A stretch of 64,000 nt of DNA from UBA5336 sp964492485 (GTDB taxonomy: Bacteria; Pseudomonadota; Alphaproteobacteria; Caulobacterales; Hyphomonadaceae). Shown here in pieces: positions 16,788 through 23,422 of this stretch (its first letter is position 1; every line of letters begins with the position of its first letter). The stretch lies in NCBI GenBank assembly GCA_964492485.1, contig CAZBKM010000008.1, positions 45,607-109,606 on the forward strand, read 5' to 3'. The translations under genes were made by a program, and so were the position numbers. The notes beneath the pieces are model-generated. The model ran no database searches and was not told where the DNA came from. It was given only the letters and a program-made list of their open reading frames with translations.

Positions 16788-17318
16788 GTGTCCGTGACCC
16801 TTTTCTATTTGGCGGCGCTGTGCGTCGGTGTCGTGGCGGGTGTCTACCTGCCCCTTAATGGCCGGTTCGGCGAACAGGTAGGCTCACCGCTTCTTGCTAC
16901 CGCCGTCTTCTTCACGGTTGGCGCCCTGGTCGCGGGAAGCGCGTGGAGCCTGTTCGGCAATGGTGACCCGCTGGCGCGGTTGGCGCGCGCGGACCTGCCC
17001 TTGTTCGCCCTCGGCGCGGTGAGTTTCGGGATCATCCTATGCGCCACCGTCCTGATTCCGAAGGTCGGGCCGGGCGCCTATTTCATCTGCCTGGTGACAG
17101 GTCAGGTGATCGCGGGCCTCGCGCTCAGCCATTTTGGCTGGCTGTCGCCGGAGCGCCTGCCCTTGACGCCCCTGAAGCTCCTTGGCGCGGTGATGATCCT
17201 GGTAGGTGTTGGACTGGTTCGCCTGTCGGAGGAGCGGGCACGGTCAGCCATGGCCGAGCCCGGGATCGAACGCTCCGACCAGGGCGAGCCAACGCAGGGC
17301 GACGGCAGTGCCCGCTGA
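16788..17318 (+). CDS. DMT-superfamily YdcZ-type (DUF606) transporter
   Basis: I choose the GTG at 16788 because GGAAAGGAG precedes it by eight bases and the hydrophobic protein starts there; the frame is open far upstream but that part overlaps DUF427. The 176-residue product has five hydrophobic segments (FYLAALCVGVVAGVYLPL, LLATAVFFTVGALVAG, LFALGAVSFGIILCATVLI, YFICLVTGQVIAGLAL, LKLLGAVMILVGVGLV). The PLNGRFGEQVGSPLLATAVFFTVG region matches the DUF606 half-transporters. Substrate unknown. The C-terminal 25 residues are hydrophilic. Confidence 0.8.
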   Translation: MSVTLFYLAALCVGVVAGVYLPLNGRFGEQVGSPLLATAVFFTVGALVAGSAWSLFGNGDPLARLARADLPLFALGAVSFGIILCATVLIPKVGPGAYFICLVTGQVIAGLALSHFGWLSPERLPLTPLKLLGAVMILVGVGLVRLSEERARSAMAEPGIERSDQGEPTQGDGSAR

Positions 17319-17357
17319 AAGTCCGCGCGGACCACGATGGCGTGCTGCTGAGGCGCG

Positions 17358-17403
17358 GGTCTCGCAACGCGAACCGGGTCCCACTTCGCTTGAAAAGGCC
17401 CTA
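17358..17403 (-). repeat. partial repeat family B, copy B6
   Basis: Read on the minus strand it begins TAGGGCCTTTTCAAGCGAAG and continues through the ACCCGGTTCGCGT core seen in the other B copies. Only this part of the second hairpin is kept. The first triplet is the stop codon of the CBS-domain gene. Confidence 0.7.
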
Positions 17404-17916
17404 GCTGAACCCGCCGATGACGCCGGCGAGGACCAGCGTGTAGACGAGCACGGCGCCGAGGATCAGGAAGACCTGATAGTTCTTGTCTACTGTCGAACGG
17501 GCCAGCGTGCTCGCCTGGCTCATCAGCTCCGGCCAGGTGTAGGAAACGAAGTCGCCCTGGGTCATGATCGAGCTGAGCTTGCCCTCTGCGTCGACCACGG
17601 GAAGCCGGCGGAACCGCTCGTTCGACATGATCCGCAGCCAGTCATAGAGATTGTCGTCCTCGTTCGCGACGCGCACCTCGCGCGTCATGATGTCCTGCAG
17701 CTTCGTGGTTTCGGGGTCGCGCTTCCCGGCGACCAGGCGACGCAGGATGTCACGCTCCGTCACCATGCCGGCAACTGTACCGTCGTCGTTCAGCACCACG
17801 ACGGAGCCGTAATTCCGCTCCGACATTCGGGCCACGGCATCGGCAACGGTGTCGTCCGGCCGTCCGGTCAGCGGGGCAGGTTTCGAGTCGAATTCCGGGC
17901 GATCCTTGATCTTCAT
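17401..17916 (-). CDS. CBS-domain protein with a C-terminal membrane segment
   Basis: A 171-residue protein with a pair of CBS motifs (residues about 8-62 and 72-130): GRPDDTVADAVARMSERNYGSVVVLNDDGTVAGMVTERD and MTREVRVANEDDNLYDWLRIMSNERFRRLPVVDAEGKLSSIMTQGD are shown here only by their ends. Paired CBS domains usually bind adenosyl nucleotides and sense energy state. A single hydrophobic helix near the end (VFLILGAVLVYTLVLAGVIG) would anchor it in the membrane, which is unusual for a small stand-alone CBS protein. The stop codon TAG is the first triplet of repeat B6. ATG 17916 has GAGGAGGCCC upstream. Confidence 0.8.
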   Translation of the reverse strand: MKIKDRPEFDSKPAPLTGRPDDTVADAVARMSERNYGSVVVLNDDGTVAGMVTERDILRRLVAGKRDPETTKLQDIMTREVRVANEDDNLYDWLRIMSNERFRRLPVVDAEGKLSSIMTQGDFVSYTWPELMSQASTLARSTVDKNYQVFLILGAVLVYTLVLAGVIGGFS

Positions 17917-18040
17917 CGGGCCTCCTCGGTGGGGTCGTTCAGGTTTTGCCGCGGTCTAGGGCGTGTTCACCTCCATCTAGGTCATTCTGTCGCCCCTCAA
18001 GCCGGATCGGACGTAACAGCCTGTTTCTGCGCGGGAAATA

Positions 18041-18143
18041 TAGCATTTTCGAGCGAAGTGGGACCCGGTTCGCGTTAAGAAAATGCTCAAAAACAAGAAC
18101 ATAGCGCATCTTCACTGACTCCGATTGATTTGAAGATGCGCTA
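18041..18143 (-). repeat. repeat family B, copy B2, in a gene-free gap
   Basis: A full-length inverted B copy with both hairpins (AGCATTTTC..., then GCGCATCTTCA...TGAAGATGCGC). It lies in the 366-bp space between two divergent genes (CBS protein and DJ-1 family protein), so it may carry or sit beside promoters. Unlike most copies it does not form a gene's stop codon. Outside the repeat the gap shows nothing I can name. Confidence 0.85.
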
Positions 18144-18282
18144 GTCGCCCGAAATGGCTGTATCGGCCGGGGTTTCGGCTTCCCGAGAGAAAACATGGCC
18201 GGCCGGTCCGCATCGAAATGCATGCCGGAGGGACCTAGGTGCAGGGGGTGCAGCTTGCGGACTGGAAGCAAAGGAGGCCGCC

Positions 18283-18972
18283 ATGTCCAGGATCCTGTTT
18301 ATCGTCACAACCGCTCGAACCATGGGCGACGCCCCGCAGCCGACCGGTGTCTGGCTGGAAGAGCTGGCGGTGCCATACTACGCGCTCAAGGACGCCGGCC
18401 ATGACGTTCAGGTGGCCACGCTGAACGGACTGGCCATTCCGGTGGACCCGAATTCCGACGTTCCCGATGCCGAGGCGCCGGACGCCGTCCGCCGGTTCCG
18501 CCGCGATCCCGACGCCGTGGCGGCGCTAGCGGCGCCCGCCGACCTGGCGCGCCTCGAGCCGGAACGCTTCGACGCCGTTTTCGTCCCCGGCGGTCATGGC
18601 GTCATGTGGGACCTGGCCAGCAGCGAGCGGGTCGCCACCATGCTGGGGGCAGCCTGGGACAGCGGCGCGGTCGTGGCCAGCGTCTGCCACGGCCCGGCTG
18701 CGCTGGTGAATGTCAGCGATGCCACGGGTGCTCCCCTGGTTCGGGGCCGCACGGTCAGCGCGTTCACCGACAGCGAGGAGCGCGGCGCCGGCCTCGACGA
18801 TACGGTGCCGTTTCTCCTGGAATCGCGCTTGCGCGAACTCGGGGCAAGGTTTTCCGCCGGCGAGGACTGGGCGCCCCATGCCGTCCAGGATGGACGCCTG
18901 ATCACCGGGCAGAATCCCGCATCTTCTGAAGCGGTGGCCCGAAAGGTGATTGCGGCACTCGCACCAGGATAA
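18283..18972 (+). CDS. DJ-1/PfpI family protein (class I glutamine amidotransferase-like)
   Basis: The start is ATG 18283, with AAGGAGG eight bases upstream; the frame is open further upstream but without a ribosome site. The 229-residue protein has the DJ-1 fold: strand RILFIVTTA, the loop VFVPGGHGVMWDL, and the nucleophile elbow ASVCHGPAAL with the reactive Cys. The layout resembles Hsp31/YajL-type proteins, which act on glyoxal-type electrophiles or as holdases (family knowledge; not decided here). The conserved stretch SAFTDSEERGAGLDDTVPFL supports the Hsp31-like branch. Stand-alone gene. Confidence 0.85.
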   Translation: MSRILFIVTTARTMGDAPQPTGVWLEELAVPYYALKDAGHDVQVATLNGLAIPVDPNSDVPDAEAPDAVRRFRRDPDAVAALAAPADLARLEPERFDAVFVPGGHGVMWDLASSERVATMLGAAWDSGAVVASVCHGPAALVNVSDATGAPLVRGRTVSAFTDSEERGAGLDDTVPFLLESRLRELGARFSAGEDWAPHAVQDGRLITGQNPASSEAVARKVIAALAPG

Positions 18973-19060
18973 GCTCTCGCCCCGGCAAGGCGACCTGCTT
19001 GCGCGCCTCTGACCCCCCGTCAGGCATTGCATCGAGCGGCGAAAGCGGCGACGAGGGCGC

Positions 19061-20566
19061 ATGAGCGCACAGGATGATGACAGGTCCGGATACGAGGCGC
19101 ACGGACGGCTGGATCCACCGGACTGGGCGGCGTTCCGCGACCGTGCCCATGCCATGCTGGACCGCGCGCTGGATCACCTGCAGGCAGCGGGGACCGGGCG
19201 GGTCTGGTCGCCCGTGCCCGACGATTTGGAGGCGCGGCTTCAAGCGAGGCTCCCGGCCAGTGGGACGCCGCCCGAGCGGGTCGACGCCGACCTCGCCCGG
19301 CTCATGCCCCATGGCGCCGGCAATCTGCATCCGCGCTTCTTTGGCTGGGTCCATGGCGGCGGCGCACCGGCCAATCTGCTGGCCGAGATGGTTGCGGCAG
19401 CCATGAACGCCAATTGCGGGGGTCGCAACCATGTGGGCCCGCGCATCGAGCGTCAGGTGATCGCGTGGTGCCGCGACTTGATGGGCTTTCCGAACTCGAC
19501 CAGCGGCCTCGTTGTGTCCGGCACCAGCCTGGCCACGCTGATCGCGCTGAAGGCCGCGCGCGATGATCGACTGGGGCGGGACGTCCGCGATACGGGGCCG
19601 GGGGCGCATCGCGCGGTCGCCTACGCCTCGGCCGAGGCCCACAGCTGCAATGCGCGCGCGTTCGACATGCTGGGCCTGGGGCGCGATGCGCTGCGCGCCG
19701 TCCCTGTCGATGCGAGCTACCGGATCGATCTTGCCGCGCTCGACTCGGCCATCCGGCGCGACCGGGACGCTGGTCATACGCCCTTCGCGGTGATCGGAAC
19801 GGCAGGAACGGTCAATACGGGCGCCATCGATGACCTTGCAGCGCTTGCAGACCTCGCGACACGCGAGGGTCTCTGGTTCCATGTGGACGGCGCGTTCGGC
19901 GCCTGTGCCATGCTGAGCAACAGCCATCGTACCAAGCTCGAGGGTCTGTCGCGCGCCGACTCGCTGGCGTTCGATTTCCATAAATGGCTTCAGGTCAATT
20001 ATGATGCGGGTGCGGTGCTGATCCGGTCGGAGACGGCCCATCGGCAGGCCTTTGCCGACCGGCCAGACTATCTGAAATCCACACCTGAAGGCCTTGCGGC
20101 AGGTGCGCCTTGGCCGGTCGATTACGGTCCGGAACTCTCGCGGGGGTTCCGCGCCCTGAAGGTCTGGGCCCATCTCCTCGAATTCGGTCCTGAGCGGCTT
20201 GCCGGCGTGATCGAGGCAAACTGCCGTCAGGCCCAGACCCTTCGCGAGCGGGTCGAAAGCCAGCCGCACCTCGAACTGATGGCACCGGTCAGCCTGAACA
20301 TCTGCTGCTTTCGACATCTGGCGCCCGGCTGGTCGGATGCCGCGGTCGACACGCTCAATGCGGCCATCGTGCTTGCCCTGCAGATGAACGGGCTGGCTGC
20401 ACCGTCAACGACCCGGCTCGGCGGTCGCACGGCCATCCGGATCAATCTGACCCATCACCGGACGCGTGACGCCGATCTCGACCTGCTTCTGGAGGCGGTC
20501 CTTGCGGAAGGCGCGGCCCGGATCGCAGCCGGCGCACCCCCGCCCTCAGGCACCGGTTCGCGTTAG
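19061..20566 (+). CDS. PLP-dependent group II decarboxylase
   Basis: A 501-residue fold-type I PLP enzyme of the aromatic amino acid/glutamate decarboxylase family. The cofactor Lys is in DSLAFDFHKWLQVNYD (HKW), the PLP-ring Asp in LWFHVDGAFG, and GTAGTVNTGAIDD is the usual binding loop. GNLHPRFFGWVHGGG near residue 85 is typical of the AADC-type N-terminal part. The natural substrate cannot be named; aromatic amino acids are most likely (inference). The last four codons and stop (ACC GGT TCG CGT TAG) look like the core of repeat B, and the TAG is the first triplet of repeat A2. Confidence 0.85.
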   Translation: MSAQDDDRSGYEAHGRLDPPDWAAFRDRAHAMLDRALDHLQAAGTGRVWSPVPDDLEARLQARLPASGTPPERVDADLARLMPHGAGNLHPRFFGWVHGGGAPANLLAEMVAAAMNANCGGRNHVGPRIERQVIAWCRDLMGFPNSTSGLVVSGTSLATLIALKAARDDRLGRDVRDTGPGAHRAVAYASAEAHSCNARAFDMLGLGRDALRAVPVDASYRIDLAALDSAIRRDRDAGHTPFAVIGTAGTVNTGAIDDLAALADLATREGLWFHVDGAFGACAMLSNSHRTKLEGLSRADSLAFDFHKWLQVNYDAGAVLIRSETAHRQAFADRPDYLKSTPEGLAAGAPWPVDYGPELSRGFRALKVWAHLLEFGPERLAGVIEANCRQAQTLRERVESQPHLELMAPVSLNICCFRHLAPGWSDAAVDTLNAAIVLALQMNGLAAPSTTRLGGRTAIRINLTHHRTRDADLDLLLEAVLAEGAARIAAGAPPPSGTGSR

Positions 20567-20666
20567 AGCAAGTCCGGAGCAAACGCGCTCGGTTGCAAAC
20601 GCATACTTGCGCAAGAAAAAGGATGTAAAGCGGCGGTCTGAAGTGAAGGGAAAGACCGGCGCCTTA
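20564..20666 (+). repeat. repeat family A, copy A2, shared by two convergent genes
   Basis: A complete A copy with both hairpins. The left end TAGAGCAAG gives the stop of the decarboxylase gene. The right end, read on the minus strand, is TAAGGCGCCGGTC and gives the stop of the GST gene. The whole intergenic space between the convergent genes is this element. Confidence 0.88.
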
Positions 20667-21539
20667 ACCTGCCTTGCCGGTCTTGTCGGCGGTCTTCGTC
20701 TCGAAGTCAGCCGCGTCGTGGCGCTCGTGAAGCTGGCTCGACGGCTCGCCCCAGGTCCGGTTCACCATGCGTCCGCGCTTCACTGCGGGGCGCTGGGACA
20801 GCTCGTCGGTCCAGCGCAGCACATGGGTATACTCCTGCACCTGAAGGAATTCCCCGGCGTCGTAGACGAGTCCCTTCACCAGCGCGCCGTACCAAGGATA
20901 GATCGCCATGTCTGCGATCGTGTACGCCTCGCCGGCCATGTACTGATTATCGGCCAGATGGCGGTTCAACACGTCGAGCTGGCGCTTCACCTCCATCGCG
21001 AAACGGTCGATGGCGTATTTGATCTTCACAGGCGCATAGGCATAGAAATGCCCGAAGCCGCCGCCCAGATAGGGCGCGCTGCCCATCTGCCAGAACAGCC
21101 AGGACAGCGTCTCCGAACGGGCGGGCAGGTCCTTCGGCAAGAACGCGTCGAATTTCTCCGCAAGATGAAGCAGGATCGCGCCGGACTCGAAGACACGGGT
21201 CGGCTGCGGCGTCGAGTGGTCCATCAAGGCAGGGATCTTCGAGTTCGGATTGACCGAGACGAACCCGCTGCCGAACTGTTCGCCCTCTCCGATATTGATC
21301 AGCCAGGCATCATATTCGGCGCCGGAATGTCCGAGTTCGAGCAGTTCTTCCAGCATGATGGTGACCTTCACCCCATTGGGCGTGGCCAGGGAGTAGAGCT
21401 GGAGCGGGTGCTTGCCGACCGGCAGGTCCTTTTCATGGGTCGGTCCGGCGATGGGCCGGTTGATCTTGGCGAACCTGCCGCCGCTTTCGCTGTCCCATGT
21501 CCAGACCTTGGGCGGCGTGTAGGCTTCGGTTTCGCTCAT
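20664..21539 (-). CDS. yghU: glutathione S-transferase, YghU-type disulfide-bond oxidoreductase
   Basis: A 291-residue protein matching the YghU (Nu-class) group. The N-terminal extension (KVWTWDSESGGRFAKINRPIAG) precedes the thioredoxin-like domain, which has the conserved LYSLATPNGVKVTIMLEEL loop with a Thr in place of a Cys. The helical domain has SWLFWQMGSAPYLGGGFGHF and YTIADMAIYPW. Family members bind two glutathione molecules and reduce disulfides. The last residues (ADKTGKAG) are Lys-rich and the TAA stop is the end of repeat A2. Confidence 0.9.
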   Translation of the reverse strand: MSETEAYTPPKVWTWDSESGGRFAKINRPIAGPTHEKDLPVGKHPLQLYSLATPNGVKVTIMLEELLELGHSGAEYDAWLINIGEGEQFGSGFVSVNPNSKIPALMDHSTPQPTRVFESGAILLHLAEKFDAFLPKDLPARSETLSWLFWQMGSAPYLGGGFGHFYAYAPVKIKYAIDRFAMEVKRQLDVLNRHLADNQYMAGEAYTIADMAIYPWYGALVKGLVYDAGEFLQVQEYTHVLRWTDELSQRPAVKRGRMVNRTWGEPSSQLHERHDAADFETKTADKTGKAG

Positions 21540-21631
21540 TGCAGGGTCCCTCCTGTCGATCCCATGGCCGACTGTGGCGTTGTCCCTATGTGCCGGAGAG
21601 GGCCCCTCCTGCCAATGGCGATCGCGTAGAA

Positions 21632-21892
21632 ATGAGTGTTCAGAAATCCTCTACACAGACCCGGTGCGACGGCTTCGAGGAAACGGTACTCCGGCTTGTC
21701 ACGGGCAATTCGAGTTGGTGGAAGGCGCGAAAGTACCGCAGGGAAGCTGCGGCCAGGCTATGGGCTGCCCGGATCGATGGCTGGCGGCTCTGCCAGATCG
21801 AACGGCTGGCCAGGCGCGGGGTCGATACCCGCCTGTTCACGCGCTACACGCTCCGCCGGGCTCGGGCCGGATCAGACGGTTCCGGAGAATAG
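21632..21892 (+). CDS. small hypothetical protein
   Basis: An 86-residue basic protein starting at ATG 21632 (no strong ribosome site; the frame is open upstream to 21497). It is rich in Trp and Arg in the middle (SSWWKARKYRREAAARLWAARIDGWRLCQIERLARRGVDTRLF). The composition looks protein-like, but no family is recognised. Its 3' end overlaps the convergent DUF4149 gene by 21 bp, which lowers confidence. Confidence 0.4.
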   Translation: MSVQKSSTQTRCDGFEETVLRLVTGNSSWWKARKYRREAAARLWAARIDGWRLCQIERLARRGVDTRLFTRYTLRRARAGSDGSGE

Positions 21893-22300
21893 CGCGACGG
21901 CGGCGGCCACGACGAAGACGAGTTGGACAAGGTTGACGAGTACGCTGACCCGATGGCCCAGGGCGAAGGCCCGGCCCGCCGCCTCGTCCCCGGCCAGGTG
22001 CGCATCCCGCCAGGCATTGATCCTCGGGACCAGGAGCTGGCGTACGGCAAGTGTACTGGCCGCAACGGCCGCCAATCCCGGGGCGATCCAGGACAGCTTC
22101 CACAGCGTGGCCGCCCCGATCGCCGATGTTGCGATCAGGAATGCGTAGTAGCCGGGAAACAGGCCTCTGAGAAACCGGCCGGCCTGATCTTCCGGCAGTG
22201 TGCGGAACACGGTCGGTGCAACGACGCTGGGAAAGAACGCCATCGCCCCGAACAGGGCGGCGATGGCCAGGTGTCCGATCGTGGTCAGGATCATGTCCAT
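21872..22300 (-). CDS. DUF4149 membrane protein
   Basis: A 142-residue protein with four hydrophobic segments (TIGHLAIAALFGAMAFFPSVV, YYAFLIATSAIGAATLW, APGLAAVAASTLAV, LVNLVQLVFVVAAAVALF). The motif FFPSVVAPTVFRTLPEDQAGRFLRGLFPGYY is shown by its conserved F-x-V/I-A-P and GR-x3-FP-YY features and fits DUF4149 (TMEM205-like). I choose ATG 22300 because GAGG lies five bases upstream; an ATG 15 bases earlier (22315) is possible. Function unknown. Confidence 0.75.
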   Translation of the reverse strand: MDMILTTIGHLAIAALFGAMAFFPSVVAPTVFRTLPEDQAGRFLRGLFPGYYAFLIATSAIGAATLWKLSWIAPGLAAVAASTLAVRQLLVPRINAWRDAHLAGDEAAGRAFALGHRVSVLVNLVQLVFVVAAAVALFSGTV

Positions 22301-22371
22301 GCGGGCCTCGCGCATCTGTGTCAGGATGAGGTTTAGGGCGACGTGCCCGGGCGTCGAGGGAGTCTTACGGC

Positions 22372-22773
22372 ATGAGGGGAAAGTGGGCCTTGCCGGTTCG
22401 ATACGTCACGCTGCCCCATGCCGGCGCCCGCACGCTGGCTGCATCCGTGCTGGCGCTTGCCTGGACGCCACCTTCCGTCCTTGCCGAACCGCCGTCCAGC
22501 GTGACCCCGCCCGAGGCGCCACGCGTCGACACGACCGGAGACGCCGAGATCGGCGCCGAAGCGCCGGCCGGTCGGGCCAACTGGCGACCGCTTGTCCCCG
22601 AGCGCGGATTACTGGTGCGGGTGCCAGCCTTGCCGCCGGTGTCGACGACGGGAGAGGGGCTGGACCTCTACATCCGGATCGATCCTGAGCGGGGCGTGCT
22701 GATCGGACCGCCTGTCCCGGTGGTCGTGCCGCCGAGGGAGGTTGCGCCAGGAACGCCTTCGCCGGAGGAGTGA
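22372..22773 (+). CDS. secreted hypothetical protein
   Basis: A 133-residue open frame with a plausible Sec signal peptide (TLAASVLALAWTPPSVLA before EPPSS). The mature part is Pro-rich and ends in a short strand-like segment (LDLYIRIDPERGVLIGPPVPVVVPP). No family is recognised. It is divergent from the DUF4149 gene and convergent with flbT. Codon bias fits a coding region, but no ribosome site stands out. Confidence 0.5.
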   Translation: MRGKWALPVRYVTLPHAGARTLAASVLALAWTPPSVLAEPPSSVTPPEAPRVDTTGDAEIGAEAPAGRANWRPLVPERGLLVRVPALPPVSTTGEGLDLYIRIDPERGVLIGPPVPVVVPPREVAPGTPSPEE

Positions 22774-22835
22774 GGCGCAAGGCGGCGGCGCCCTGCGGGC
22801 CGCGGGGCGGGGCGTCGTGCGCGGTGGCCGGGCTG

Positions 22836-23249
22836 TCAGGCGACGCGGCCTTCCGGGGCGGCCTGGGCCGTGTCGATCAGGTCGCGCAACGCGCGCAGGA
22901 TCGCATAGCCGTCGCCAGCGGCCGCCACGTCGGGAAGCGCGGCTTGGCCGGCTGGGGTACGACGCGACAGCGCCTCGACAGCCTGACGGGCGAGCGCGTG
23001 CATTCGGGCCAGGCGTTCGCCCGACTCCTCGGTCGACGTGTAGGTCCACACCGCCTCGGCGTAGAGGGCCTCGGCCCGGTCGGTTGCCCGGTCGGTTGCC
23101 TCGGCGCCGTCGGAACGCGGTAACAGCCGGCCGCGCACGATCCGCGCACTGCTTTCGACAAGCAGCACGCCCTTGCGGGCCCCGTTACGAAGCCAGACAC
23201 CGTTCACGAGCACGCGCTCGTCGGGCTTGAGGGACAGTTTCAGCGCCAT
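22836..23249 (-). CDS. flbT: flagellin regulator FlbT
   Basis: The start is ATG 23249 (137 residues), with AAGGGGG upstream; the frame opens eight codons earlier without a ribosome site. The N-terminus MALKLSLKPDERVLVNGVW and the following NGARKGVLLVESSARIVRGR match FlbT, which in Caulobacter and related bacteria binds the flagellin mRNA leader and, with FlaF, couples flagellin synthesis to flagellum assembly. The C-terminal part is helical as expected. No flaF, flagellin or other flagellar gene is adjacent in this window, which is unusual for this gene. Confidence 0.8.
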   Translation of the reverse strand: MALKLSLKPDERVLVNGVWLRNGARKGVLLVESSARIVRGRLLPRSDGAEATDRATDRAEALYAEAVWTYTSTEESGERLARMHALARQAVEALSRRTPAGQAALPDVAAAGDGYAILRALRDLIDTAQAAPEGRVA

Positions 23250-23278
23250 GCCGACCCCCTTGAATTCCCCCAAATGGA

Positions 23279-23304
23279 GGTAATTCGGTTACCCAATGGT
23301 AACC
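23279..23304 (-). promoter_or_regulatory. nested dyads upstream of flbT
   Basis: GGTTACC (23288-23294) and GGTAACC (23298-23304) form a perfect 7-bp inverted repeat with a 3-base gap, and GGTAA (23279-23283) pairs with TTACC (23290-23294) in an overlapping dyad. The block lies 30-55 bp before the flbT start. It looks like an operator or a 5' leader hairpin. Confidence 0.5.
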
Positions 23305-23381
23305 ATAGACGACGAGCGCGGCAGGTTCGGGGGTGCCGCCAGCGGCACATCGGCCTCCCGGCGAAGACGCCGGGTCGCACC

Positions 23382-23422
23382 TAAAGCGCCGATCTTTCGT
23401 TTCACTCCAGACCGGCGCCTTA
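23382..23422 (-). repeat. half copy of repeat family A, copy A5
   Basis: Only the second hairpin of family A is present (TAAAGCGCCGATCT...AGACCGGCGCCTTA). Its right end read on the minus strand is TAAGGCGCCGG, and the TAA is the stop codon of the histidine kinase gene. Confidence 0.8.

Noticed and set aside
18902..20317. Minus-strand open frame of about 470 codons opposite the decarboxylase
   Set aside because: Shadow of the PLP decarboxylase; no motif and no ribosome site.
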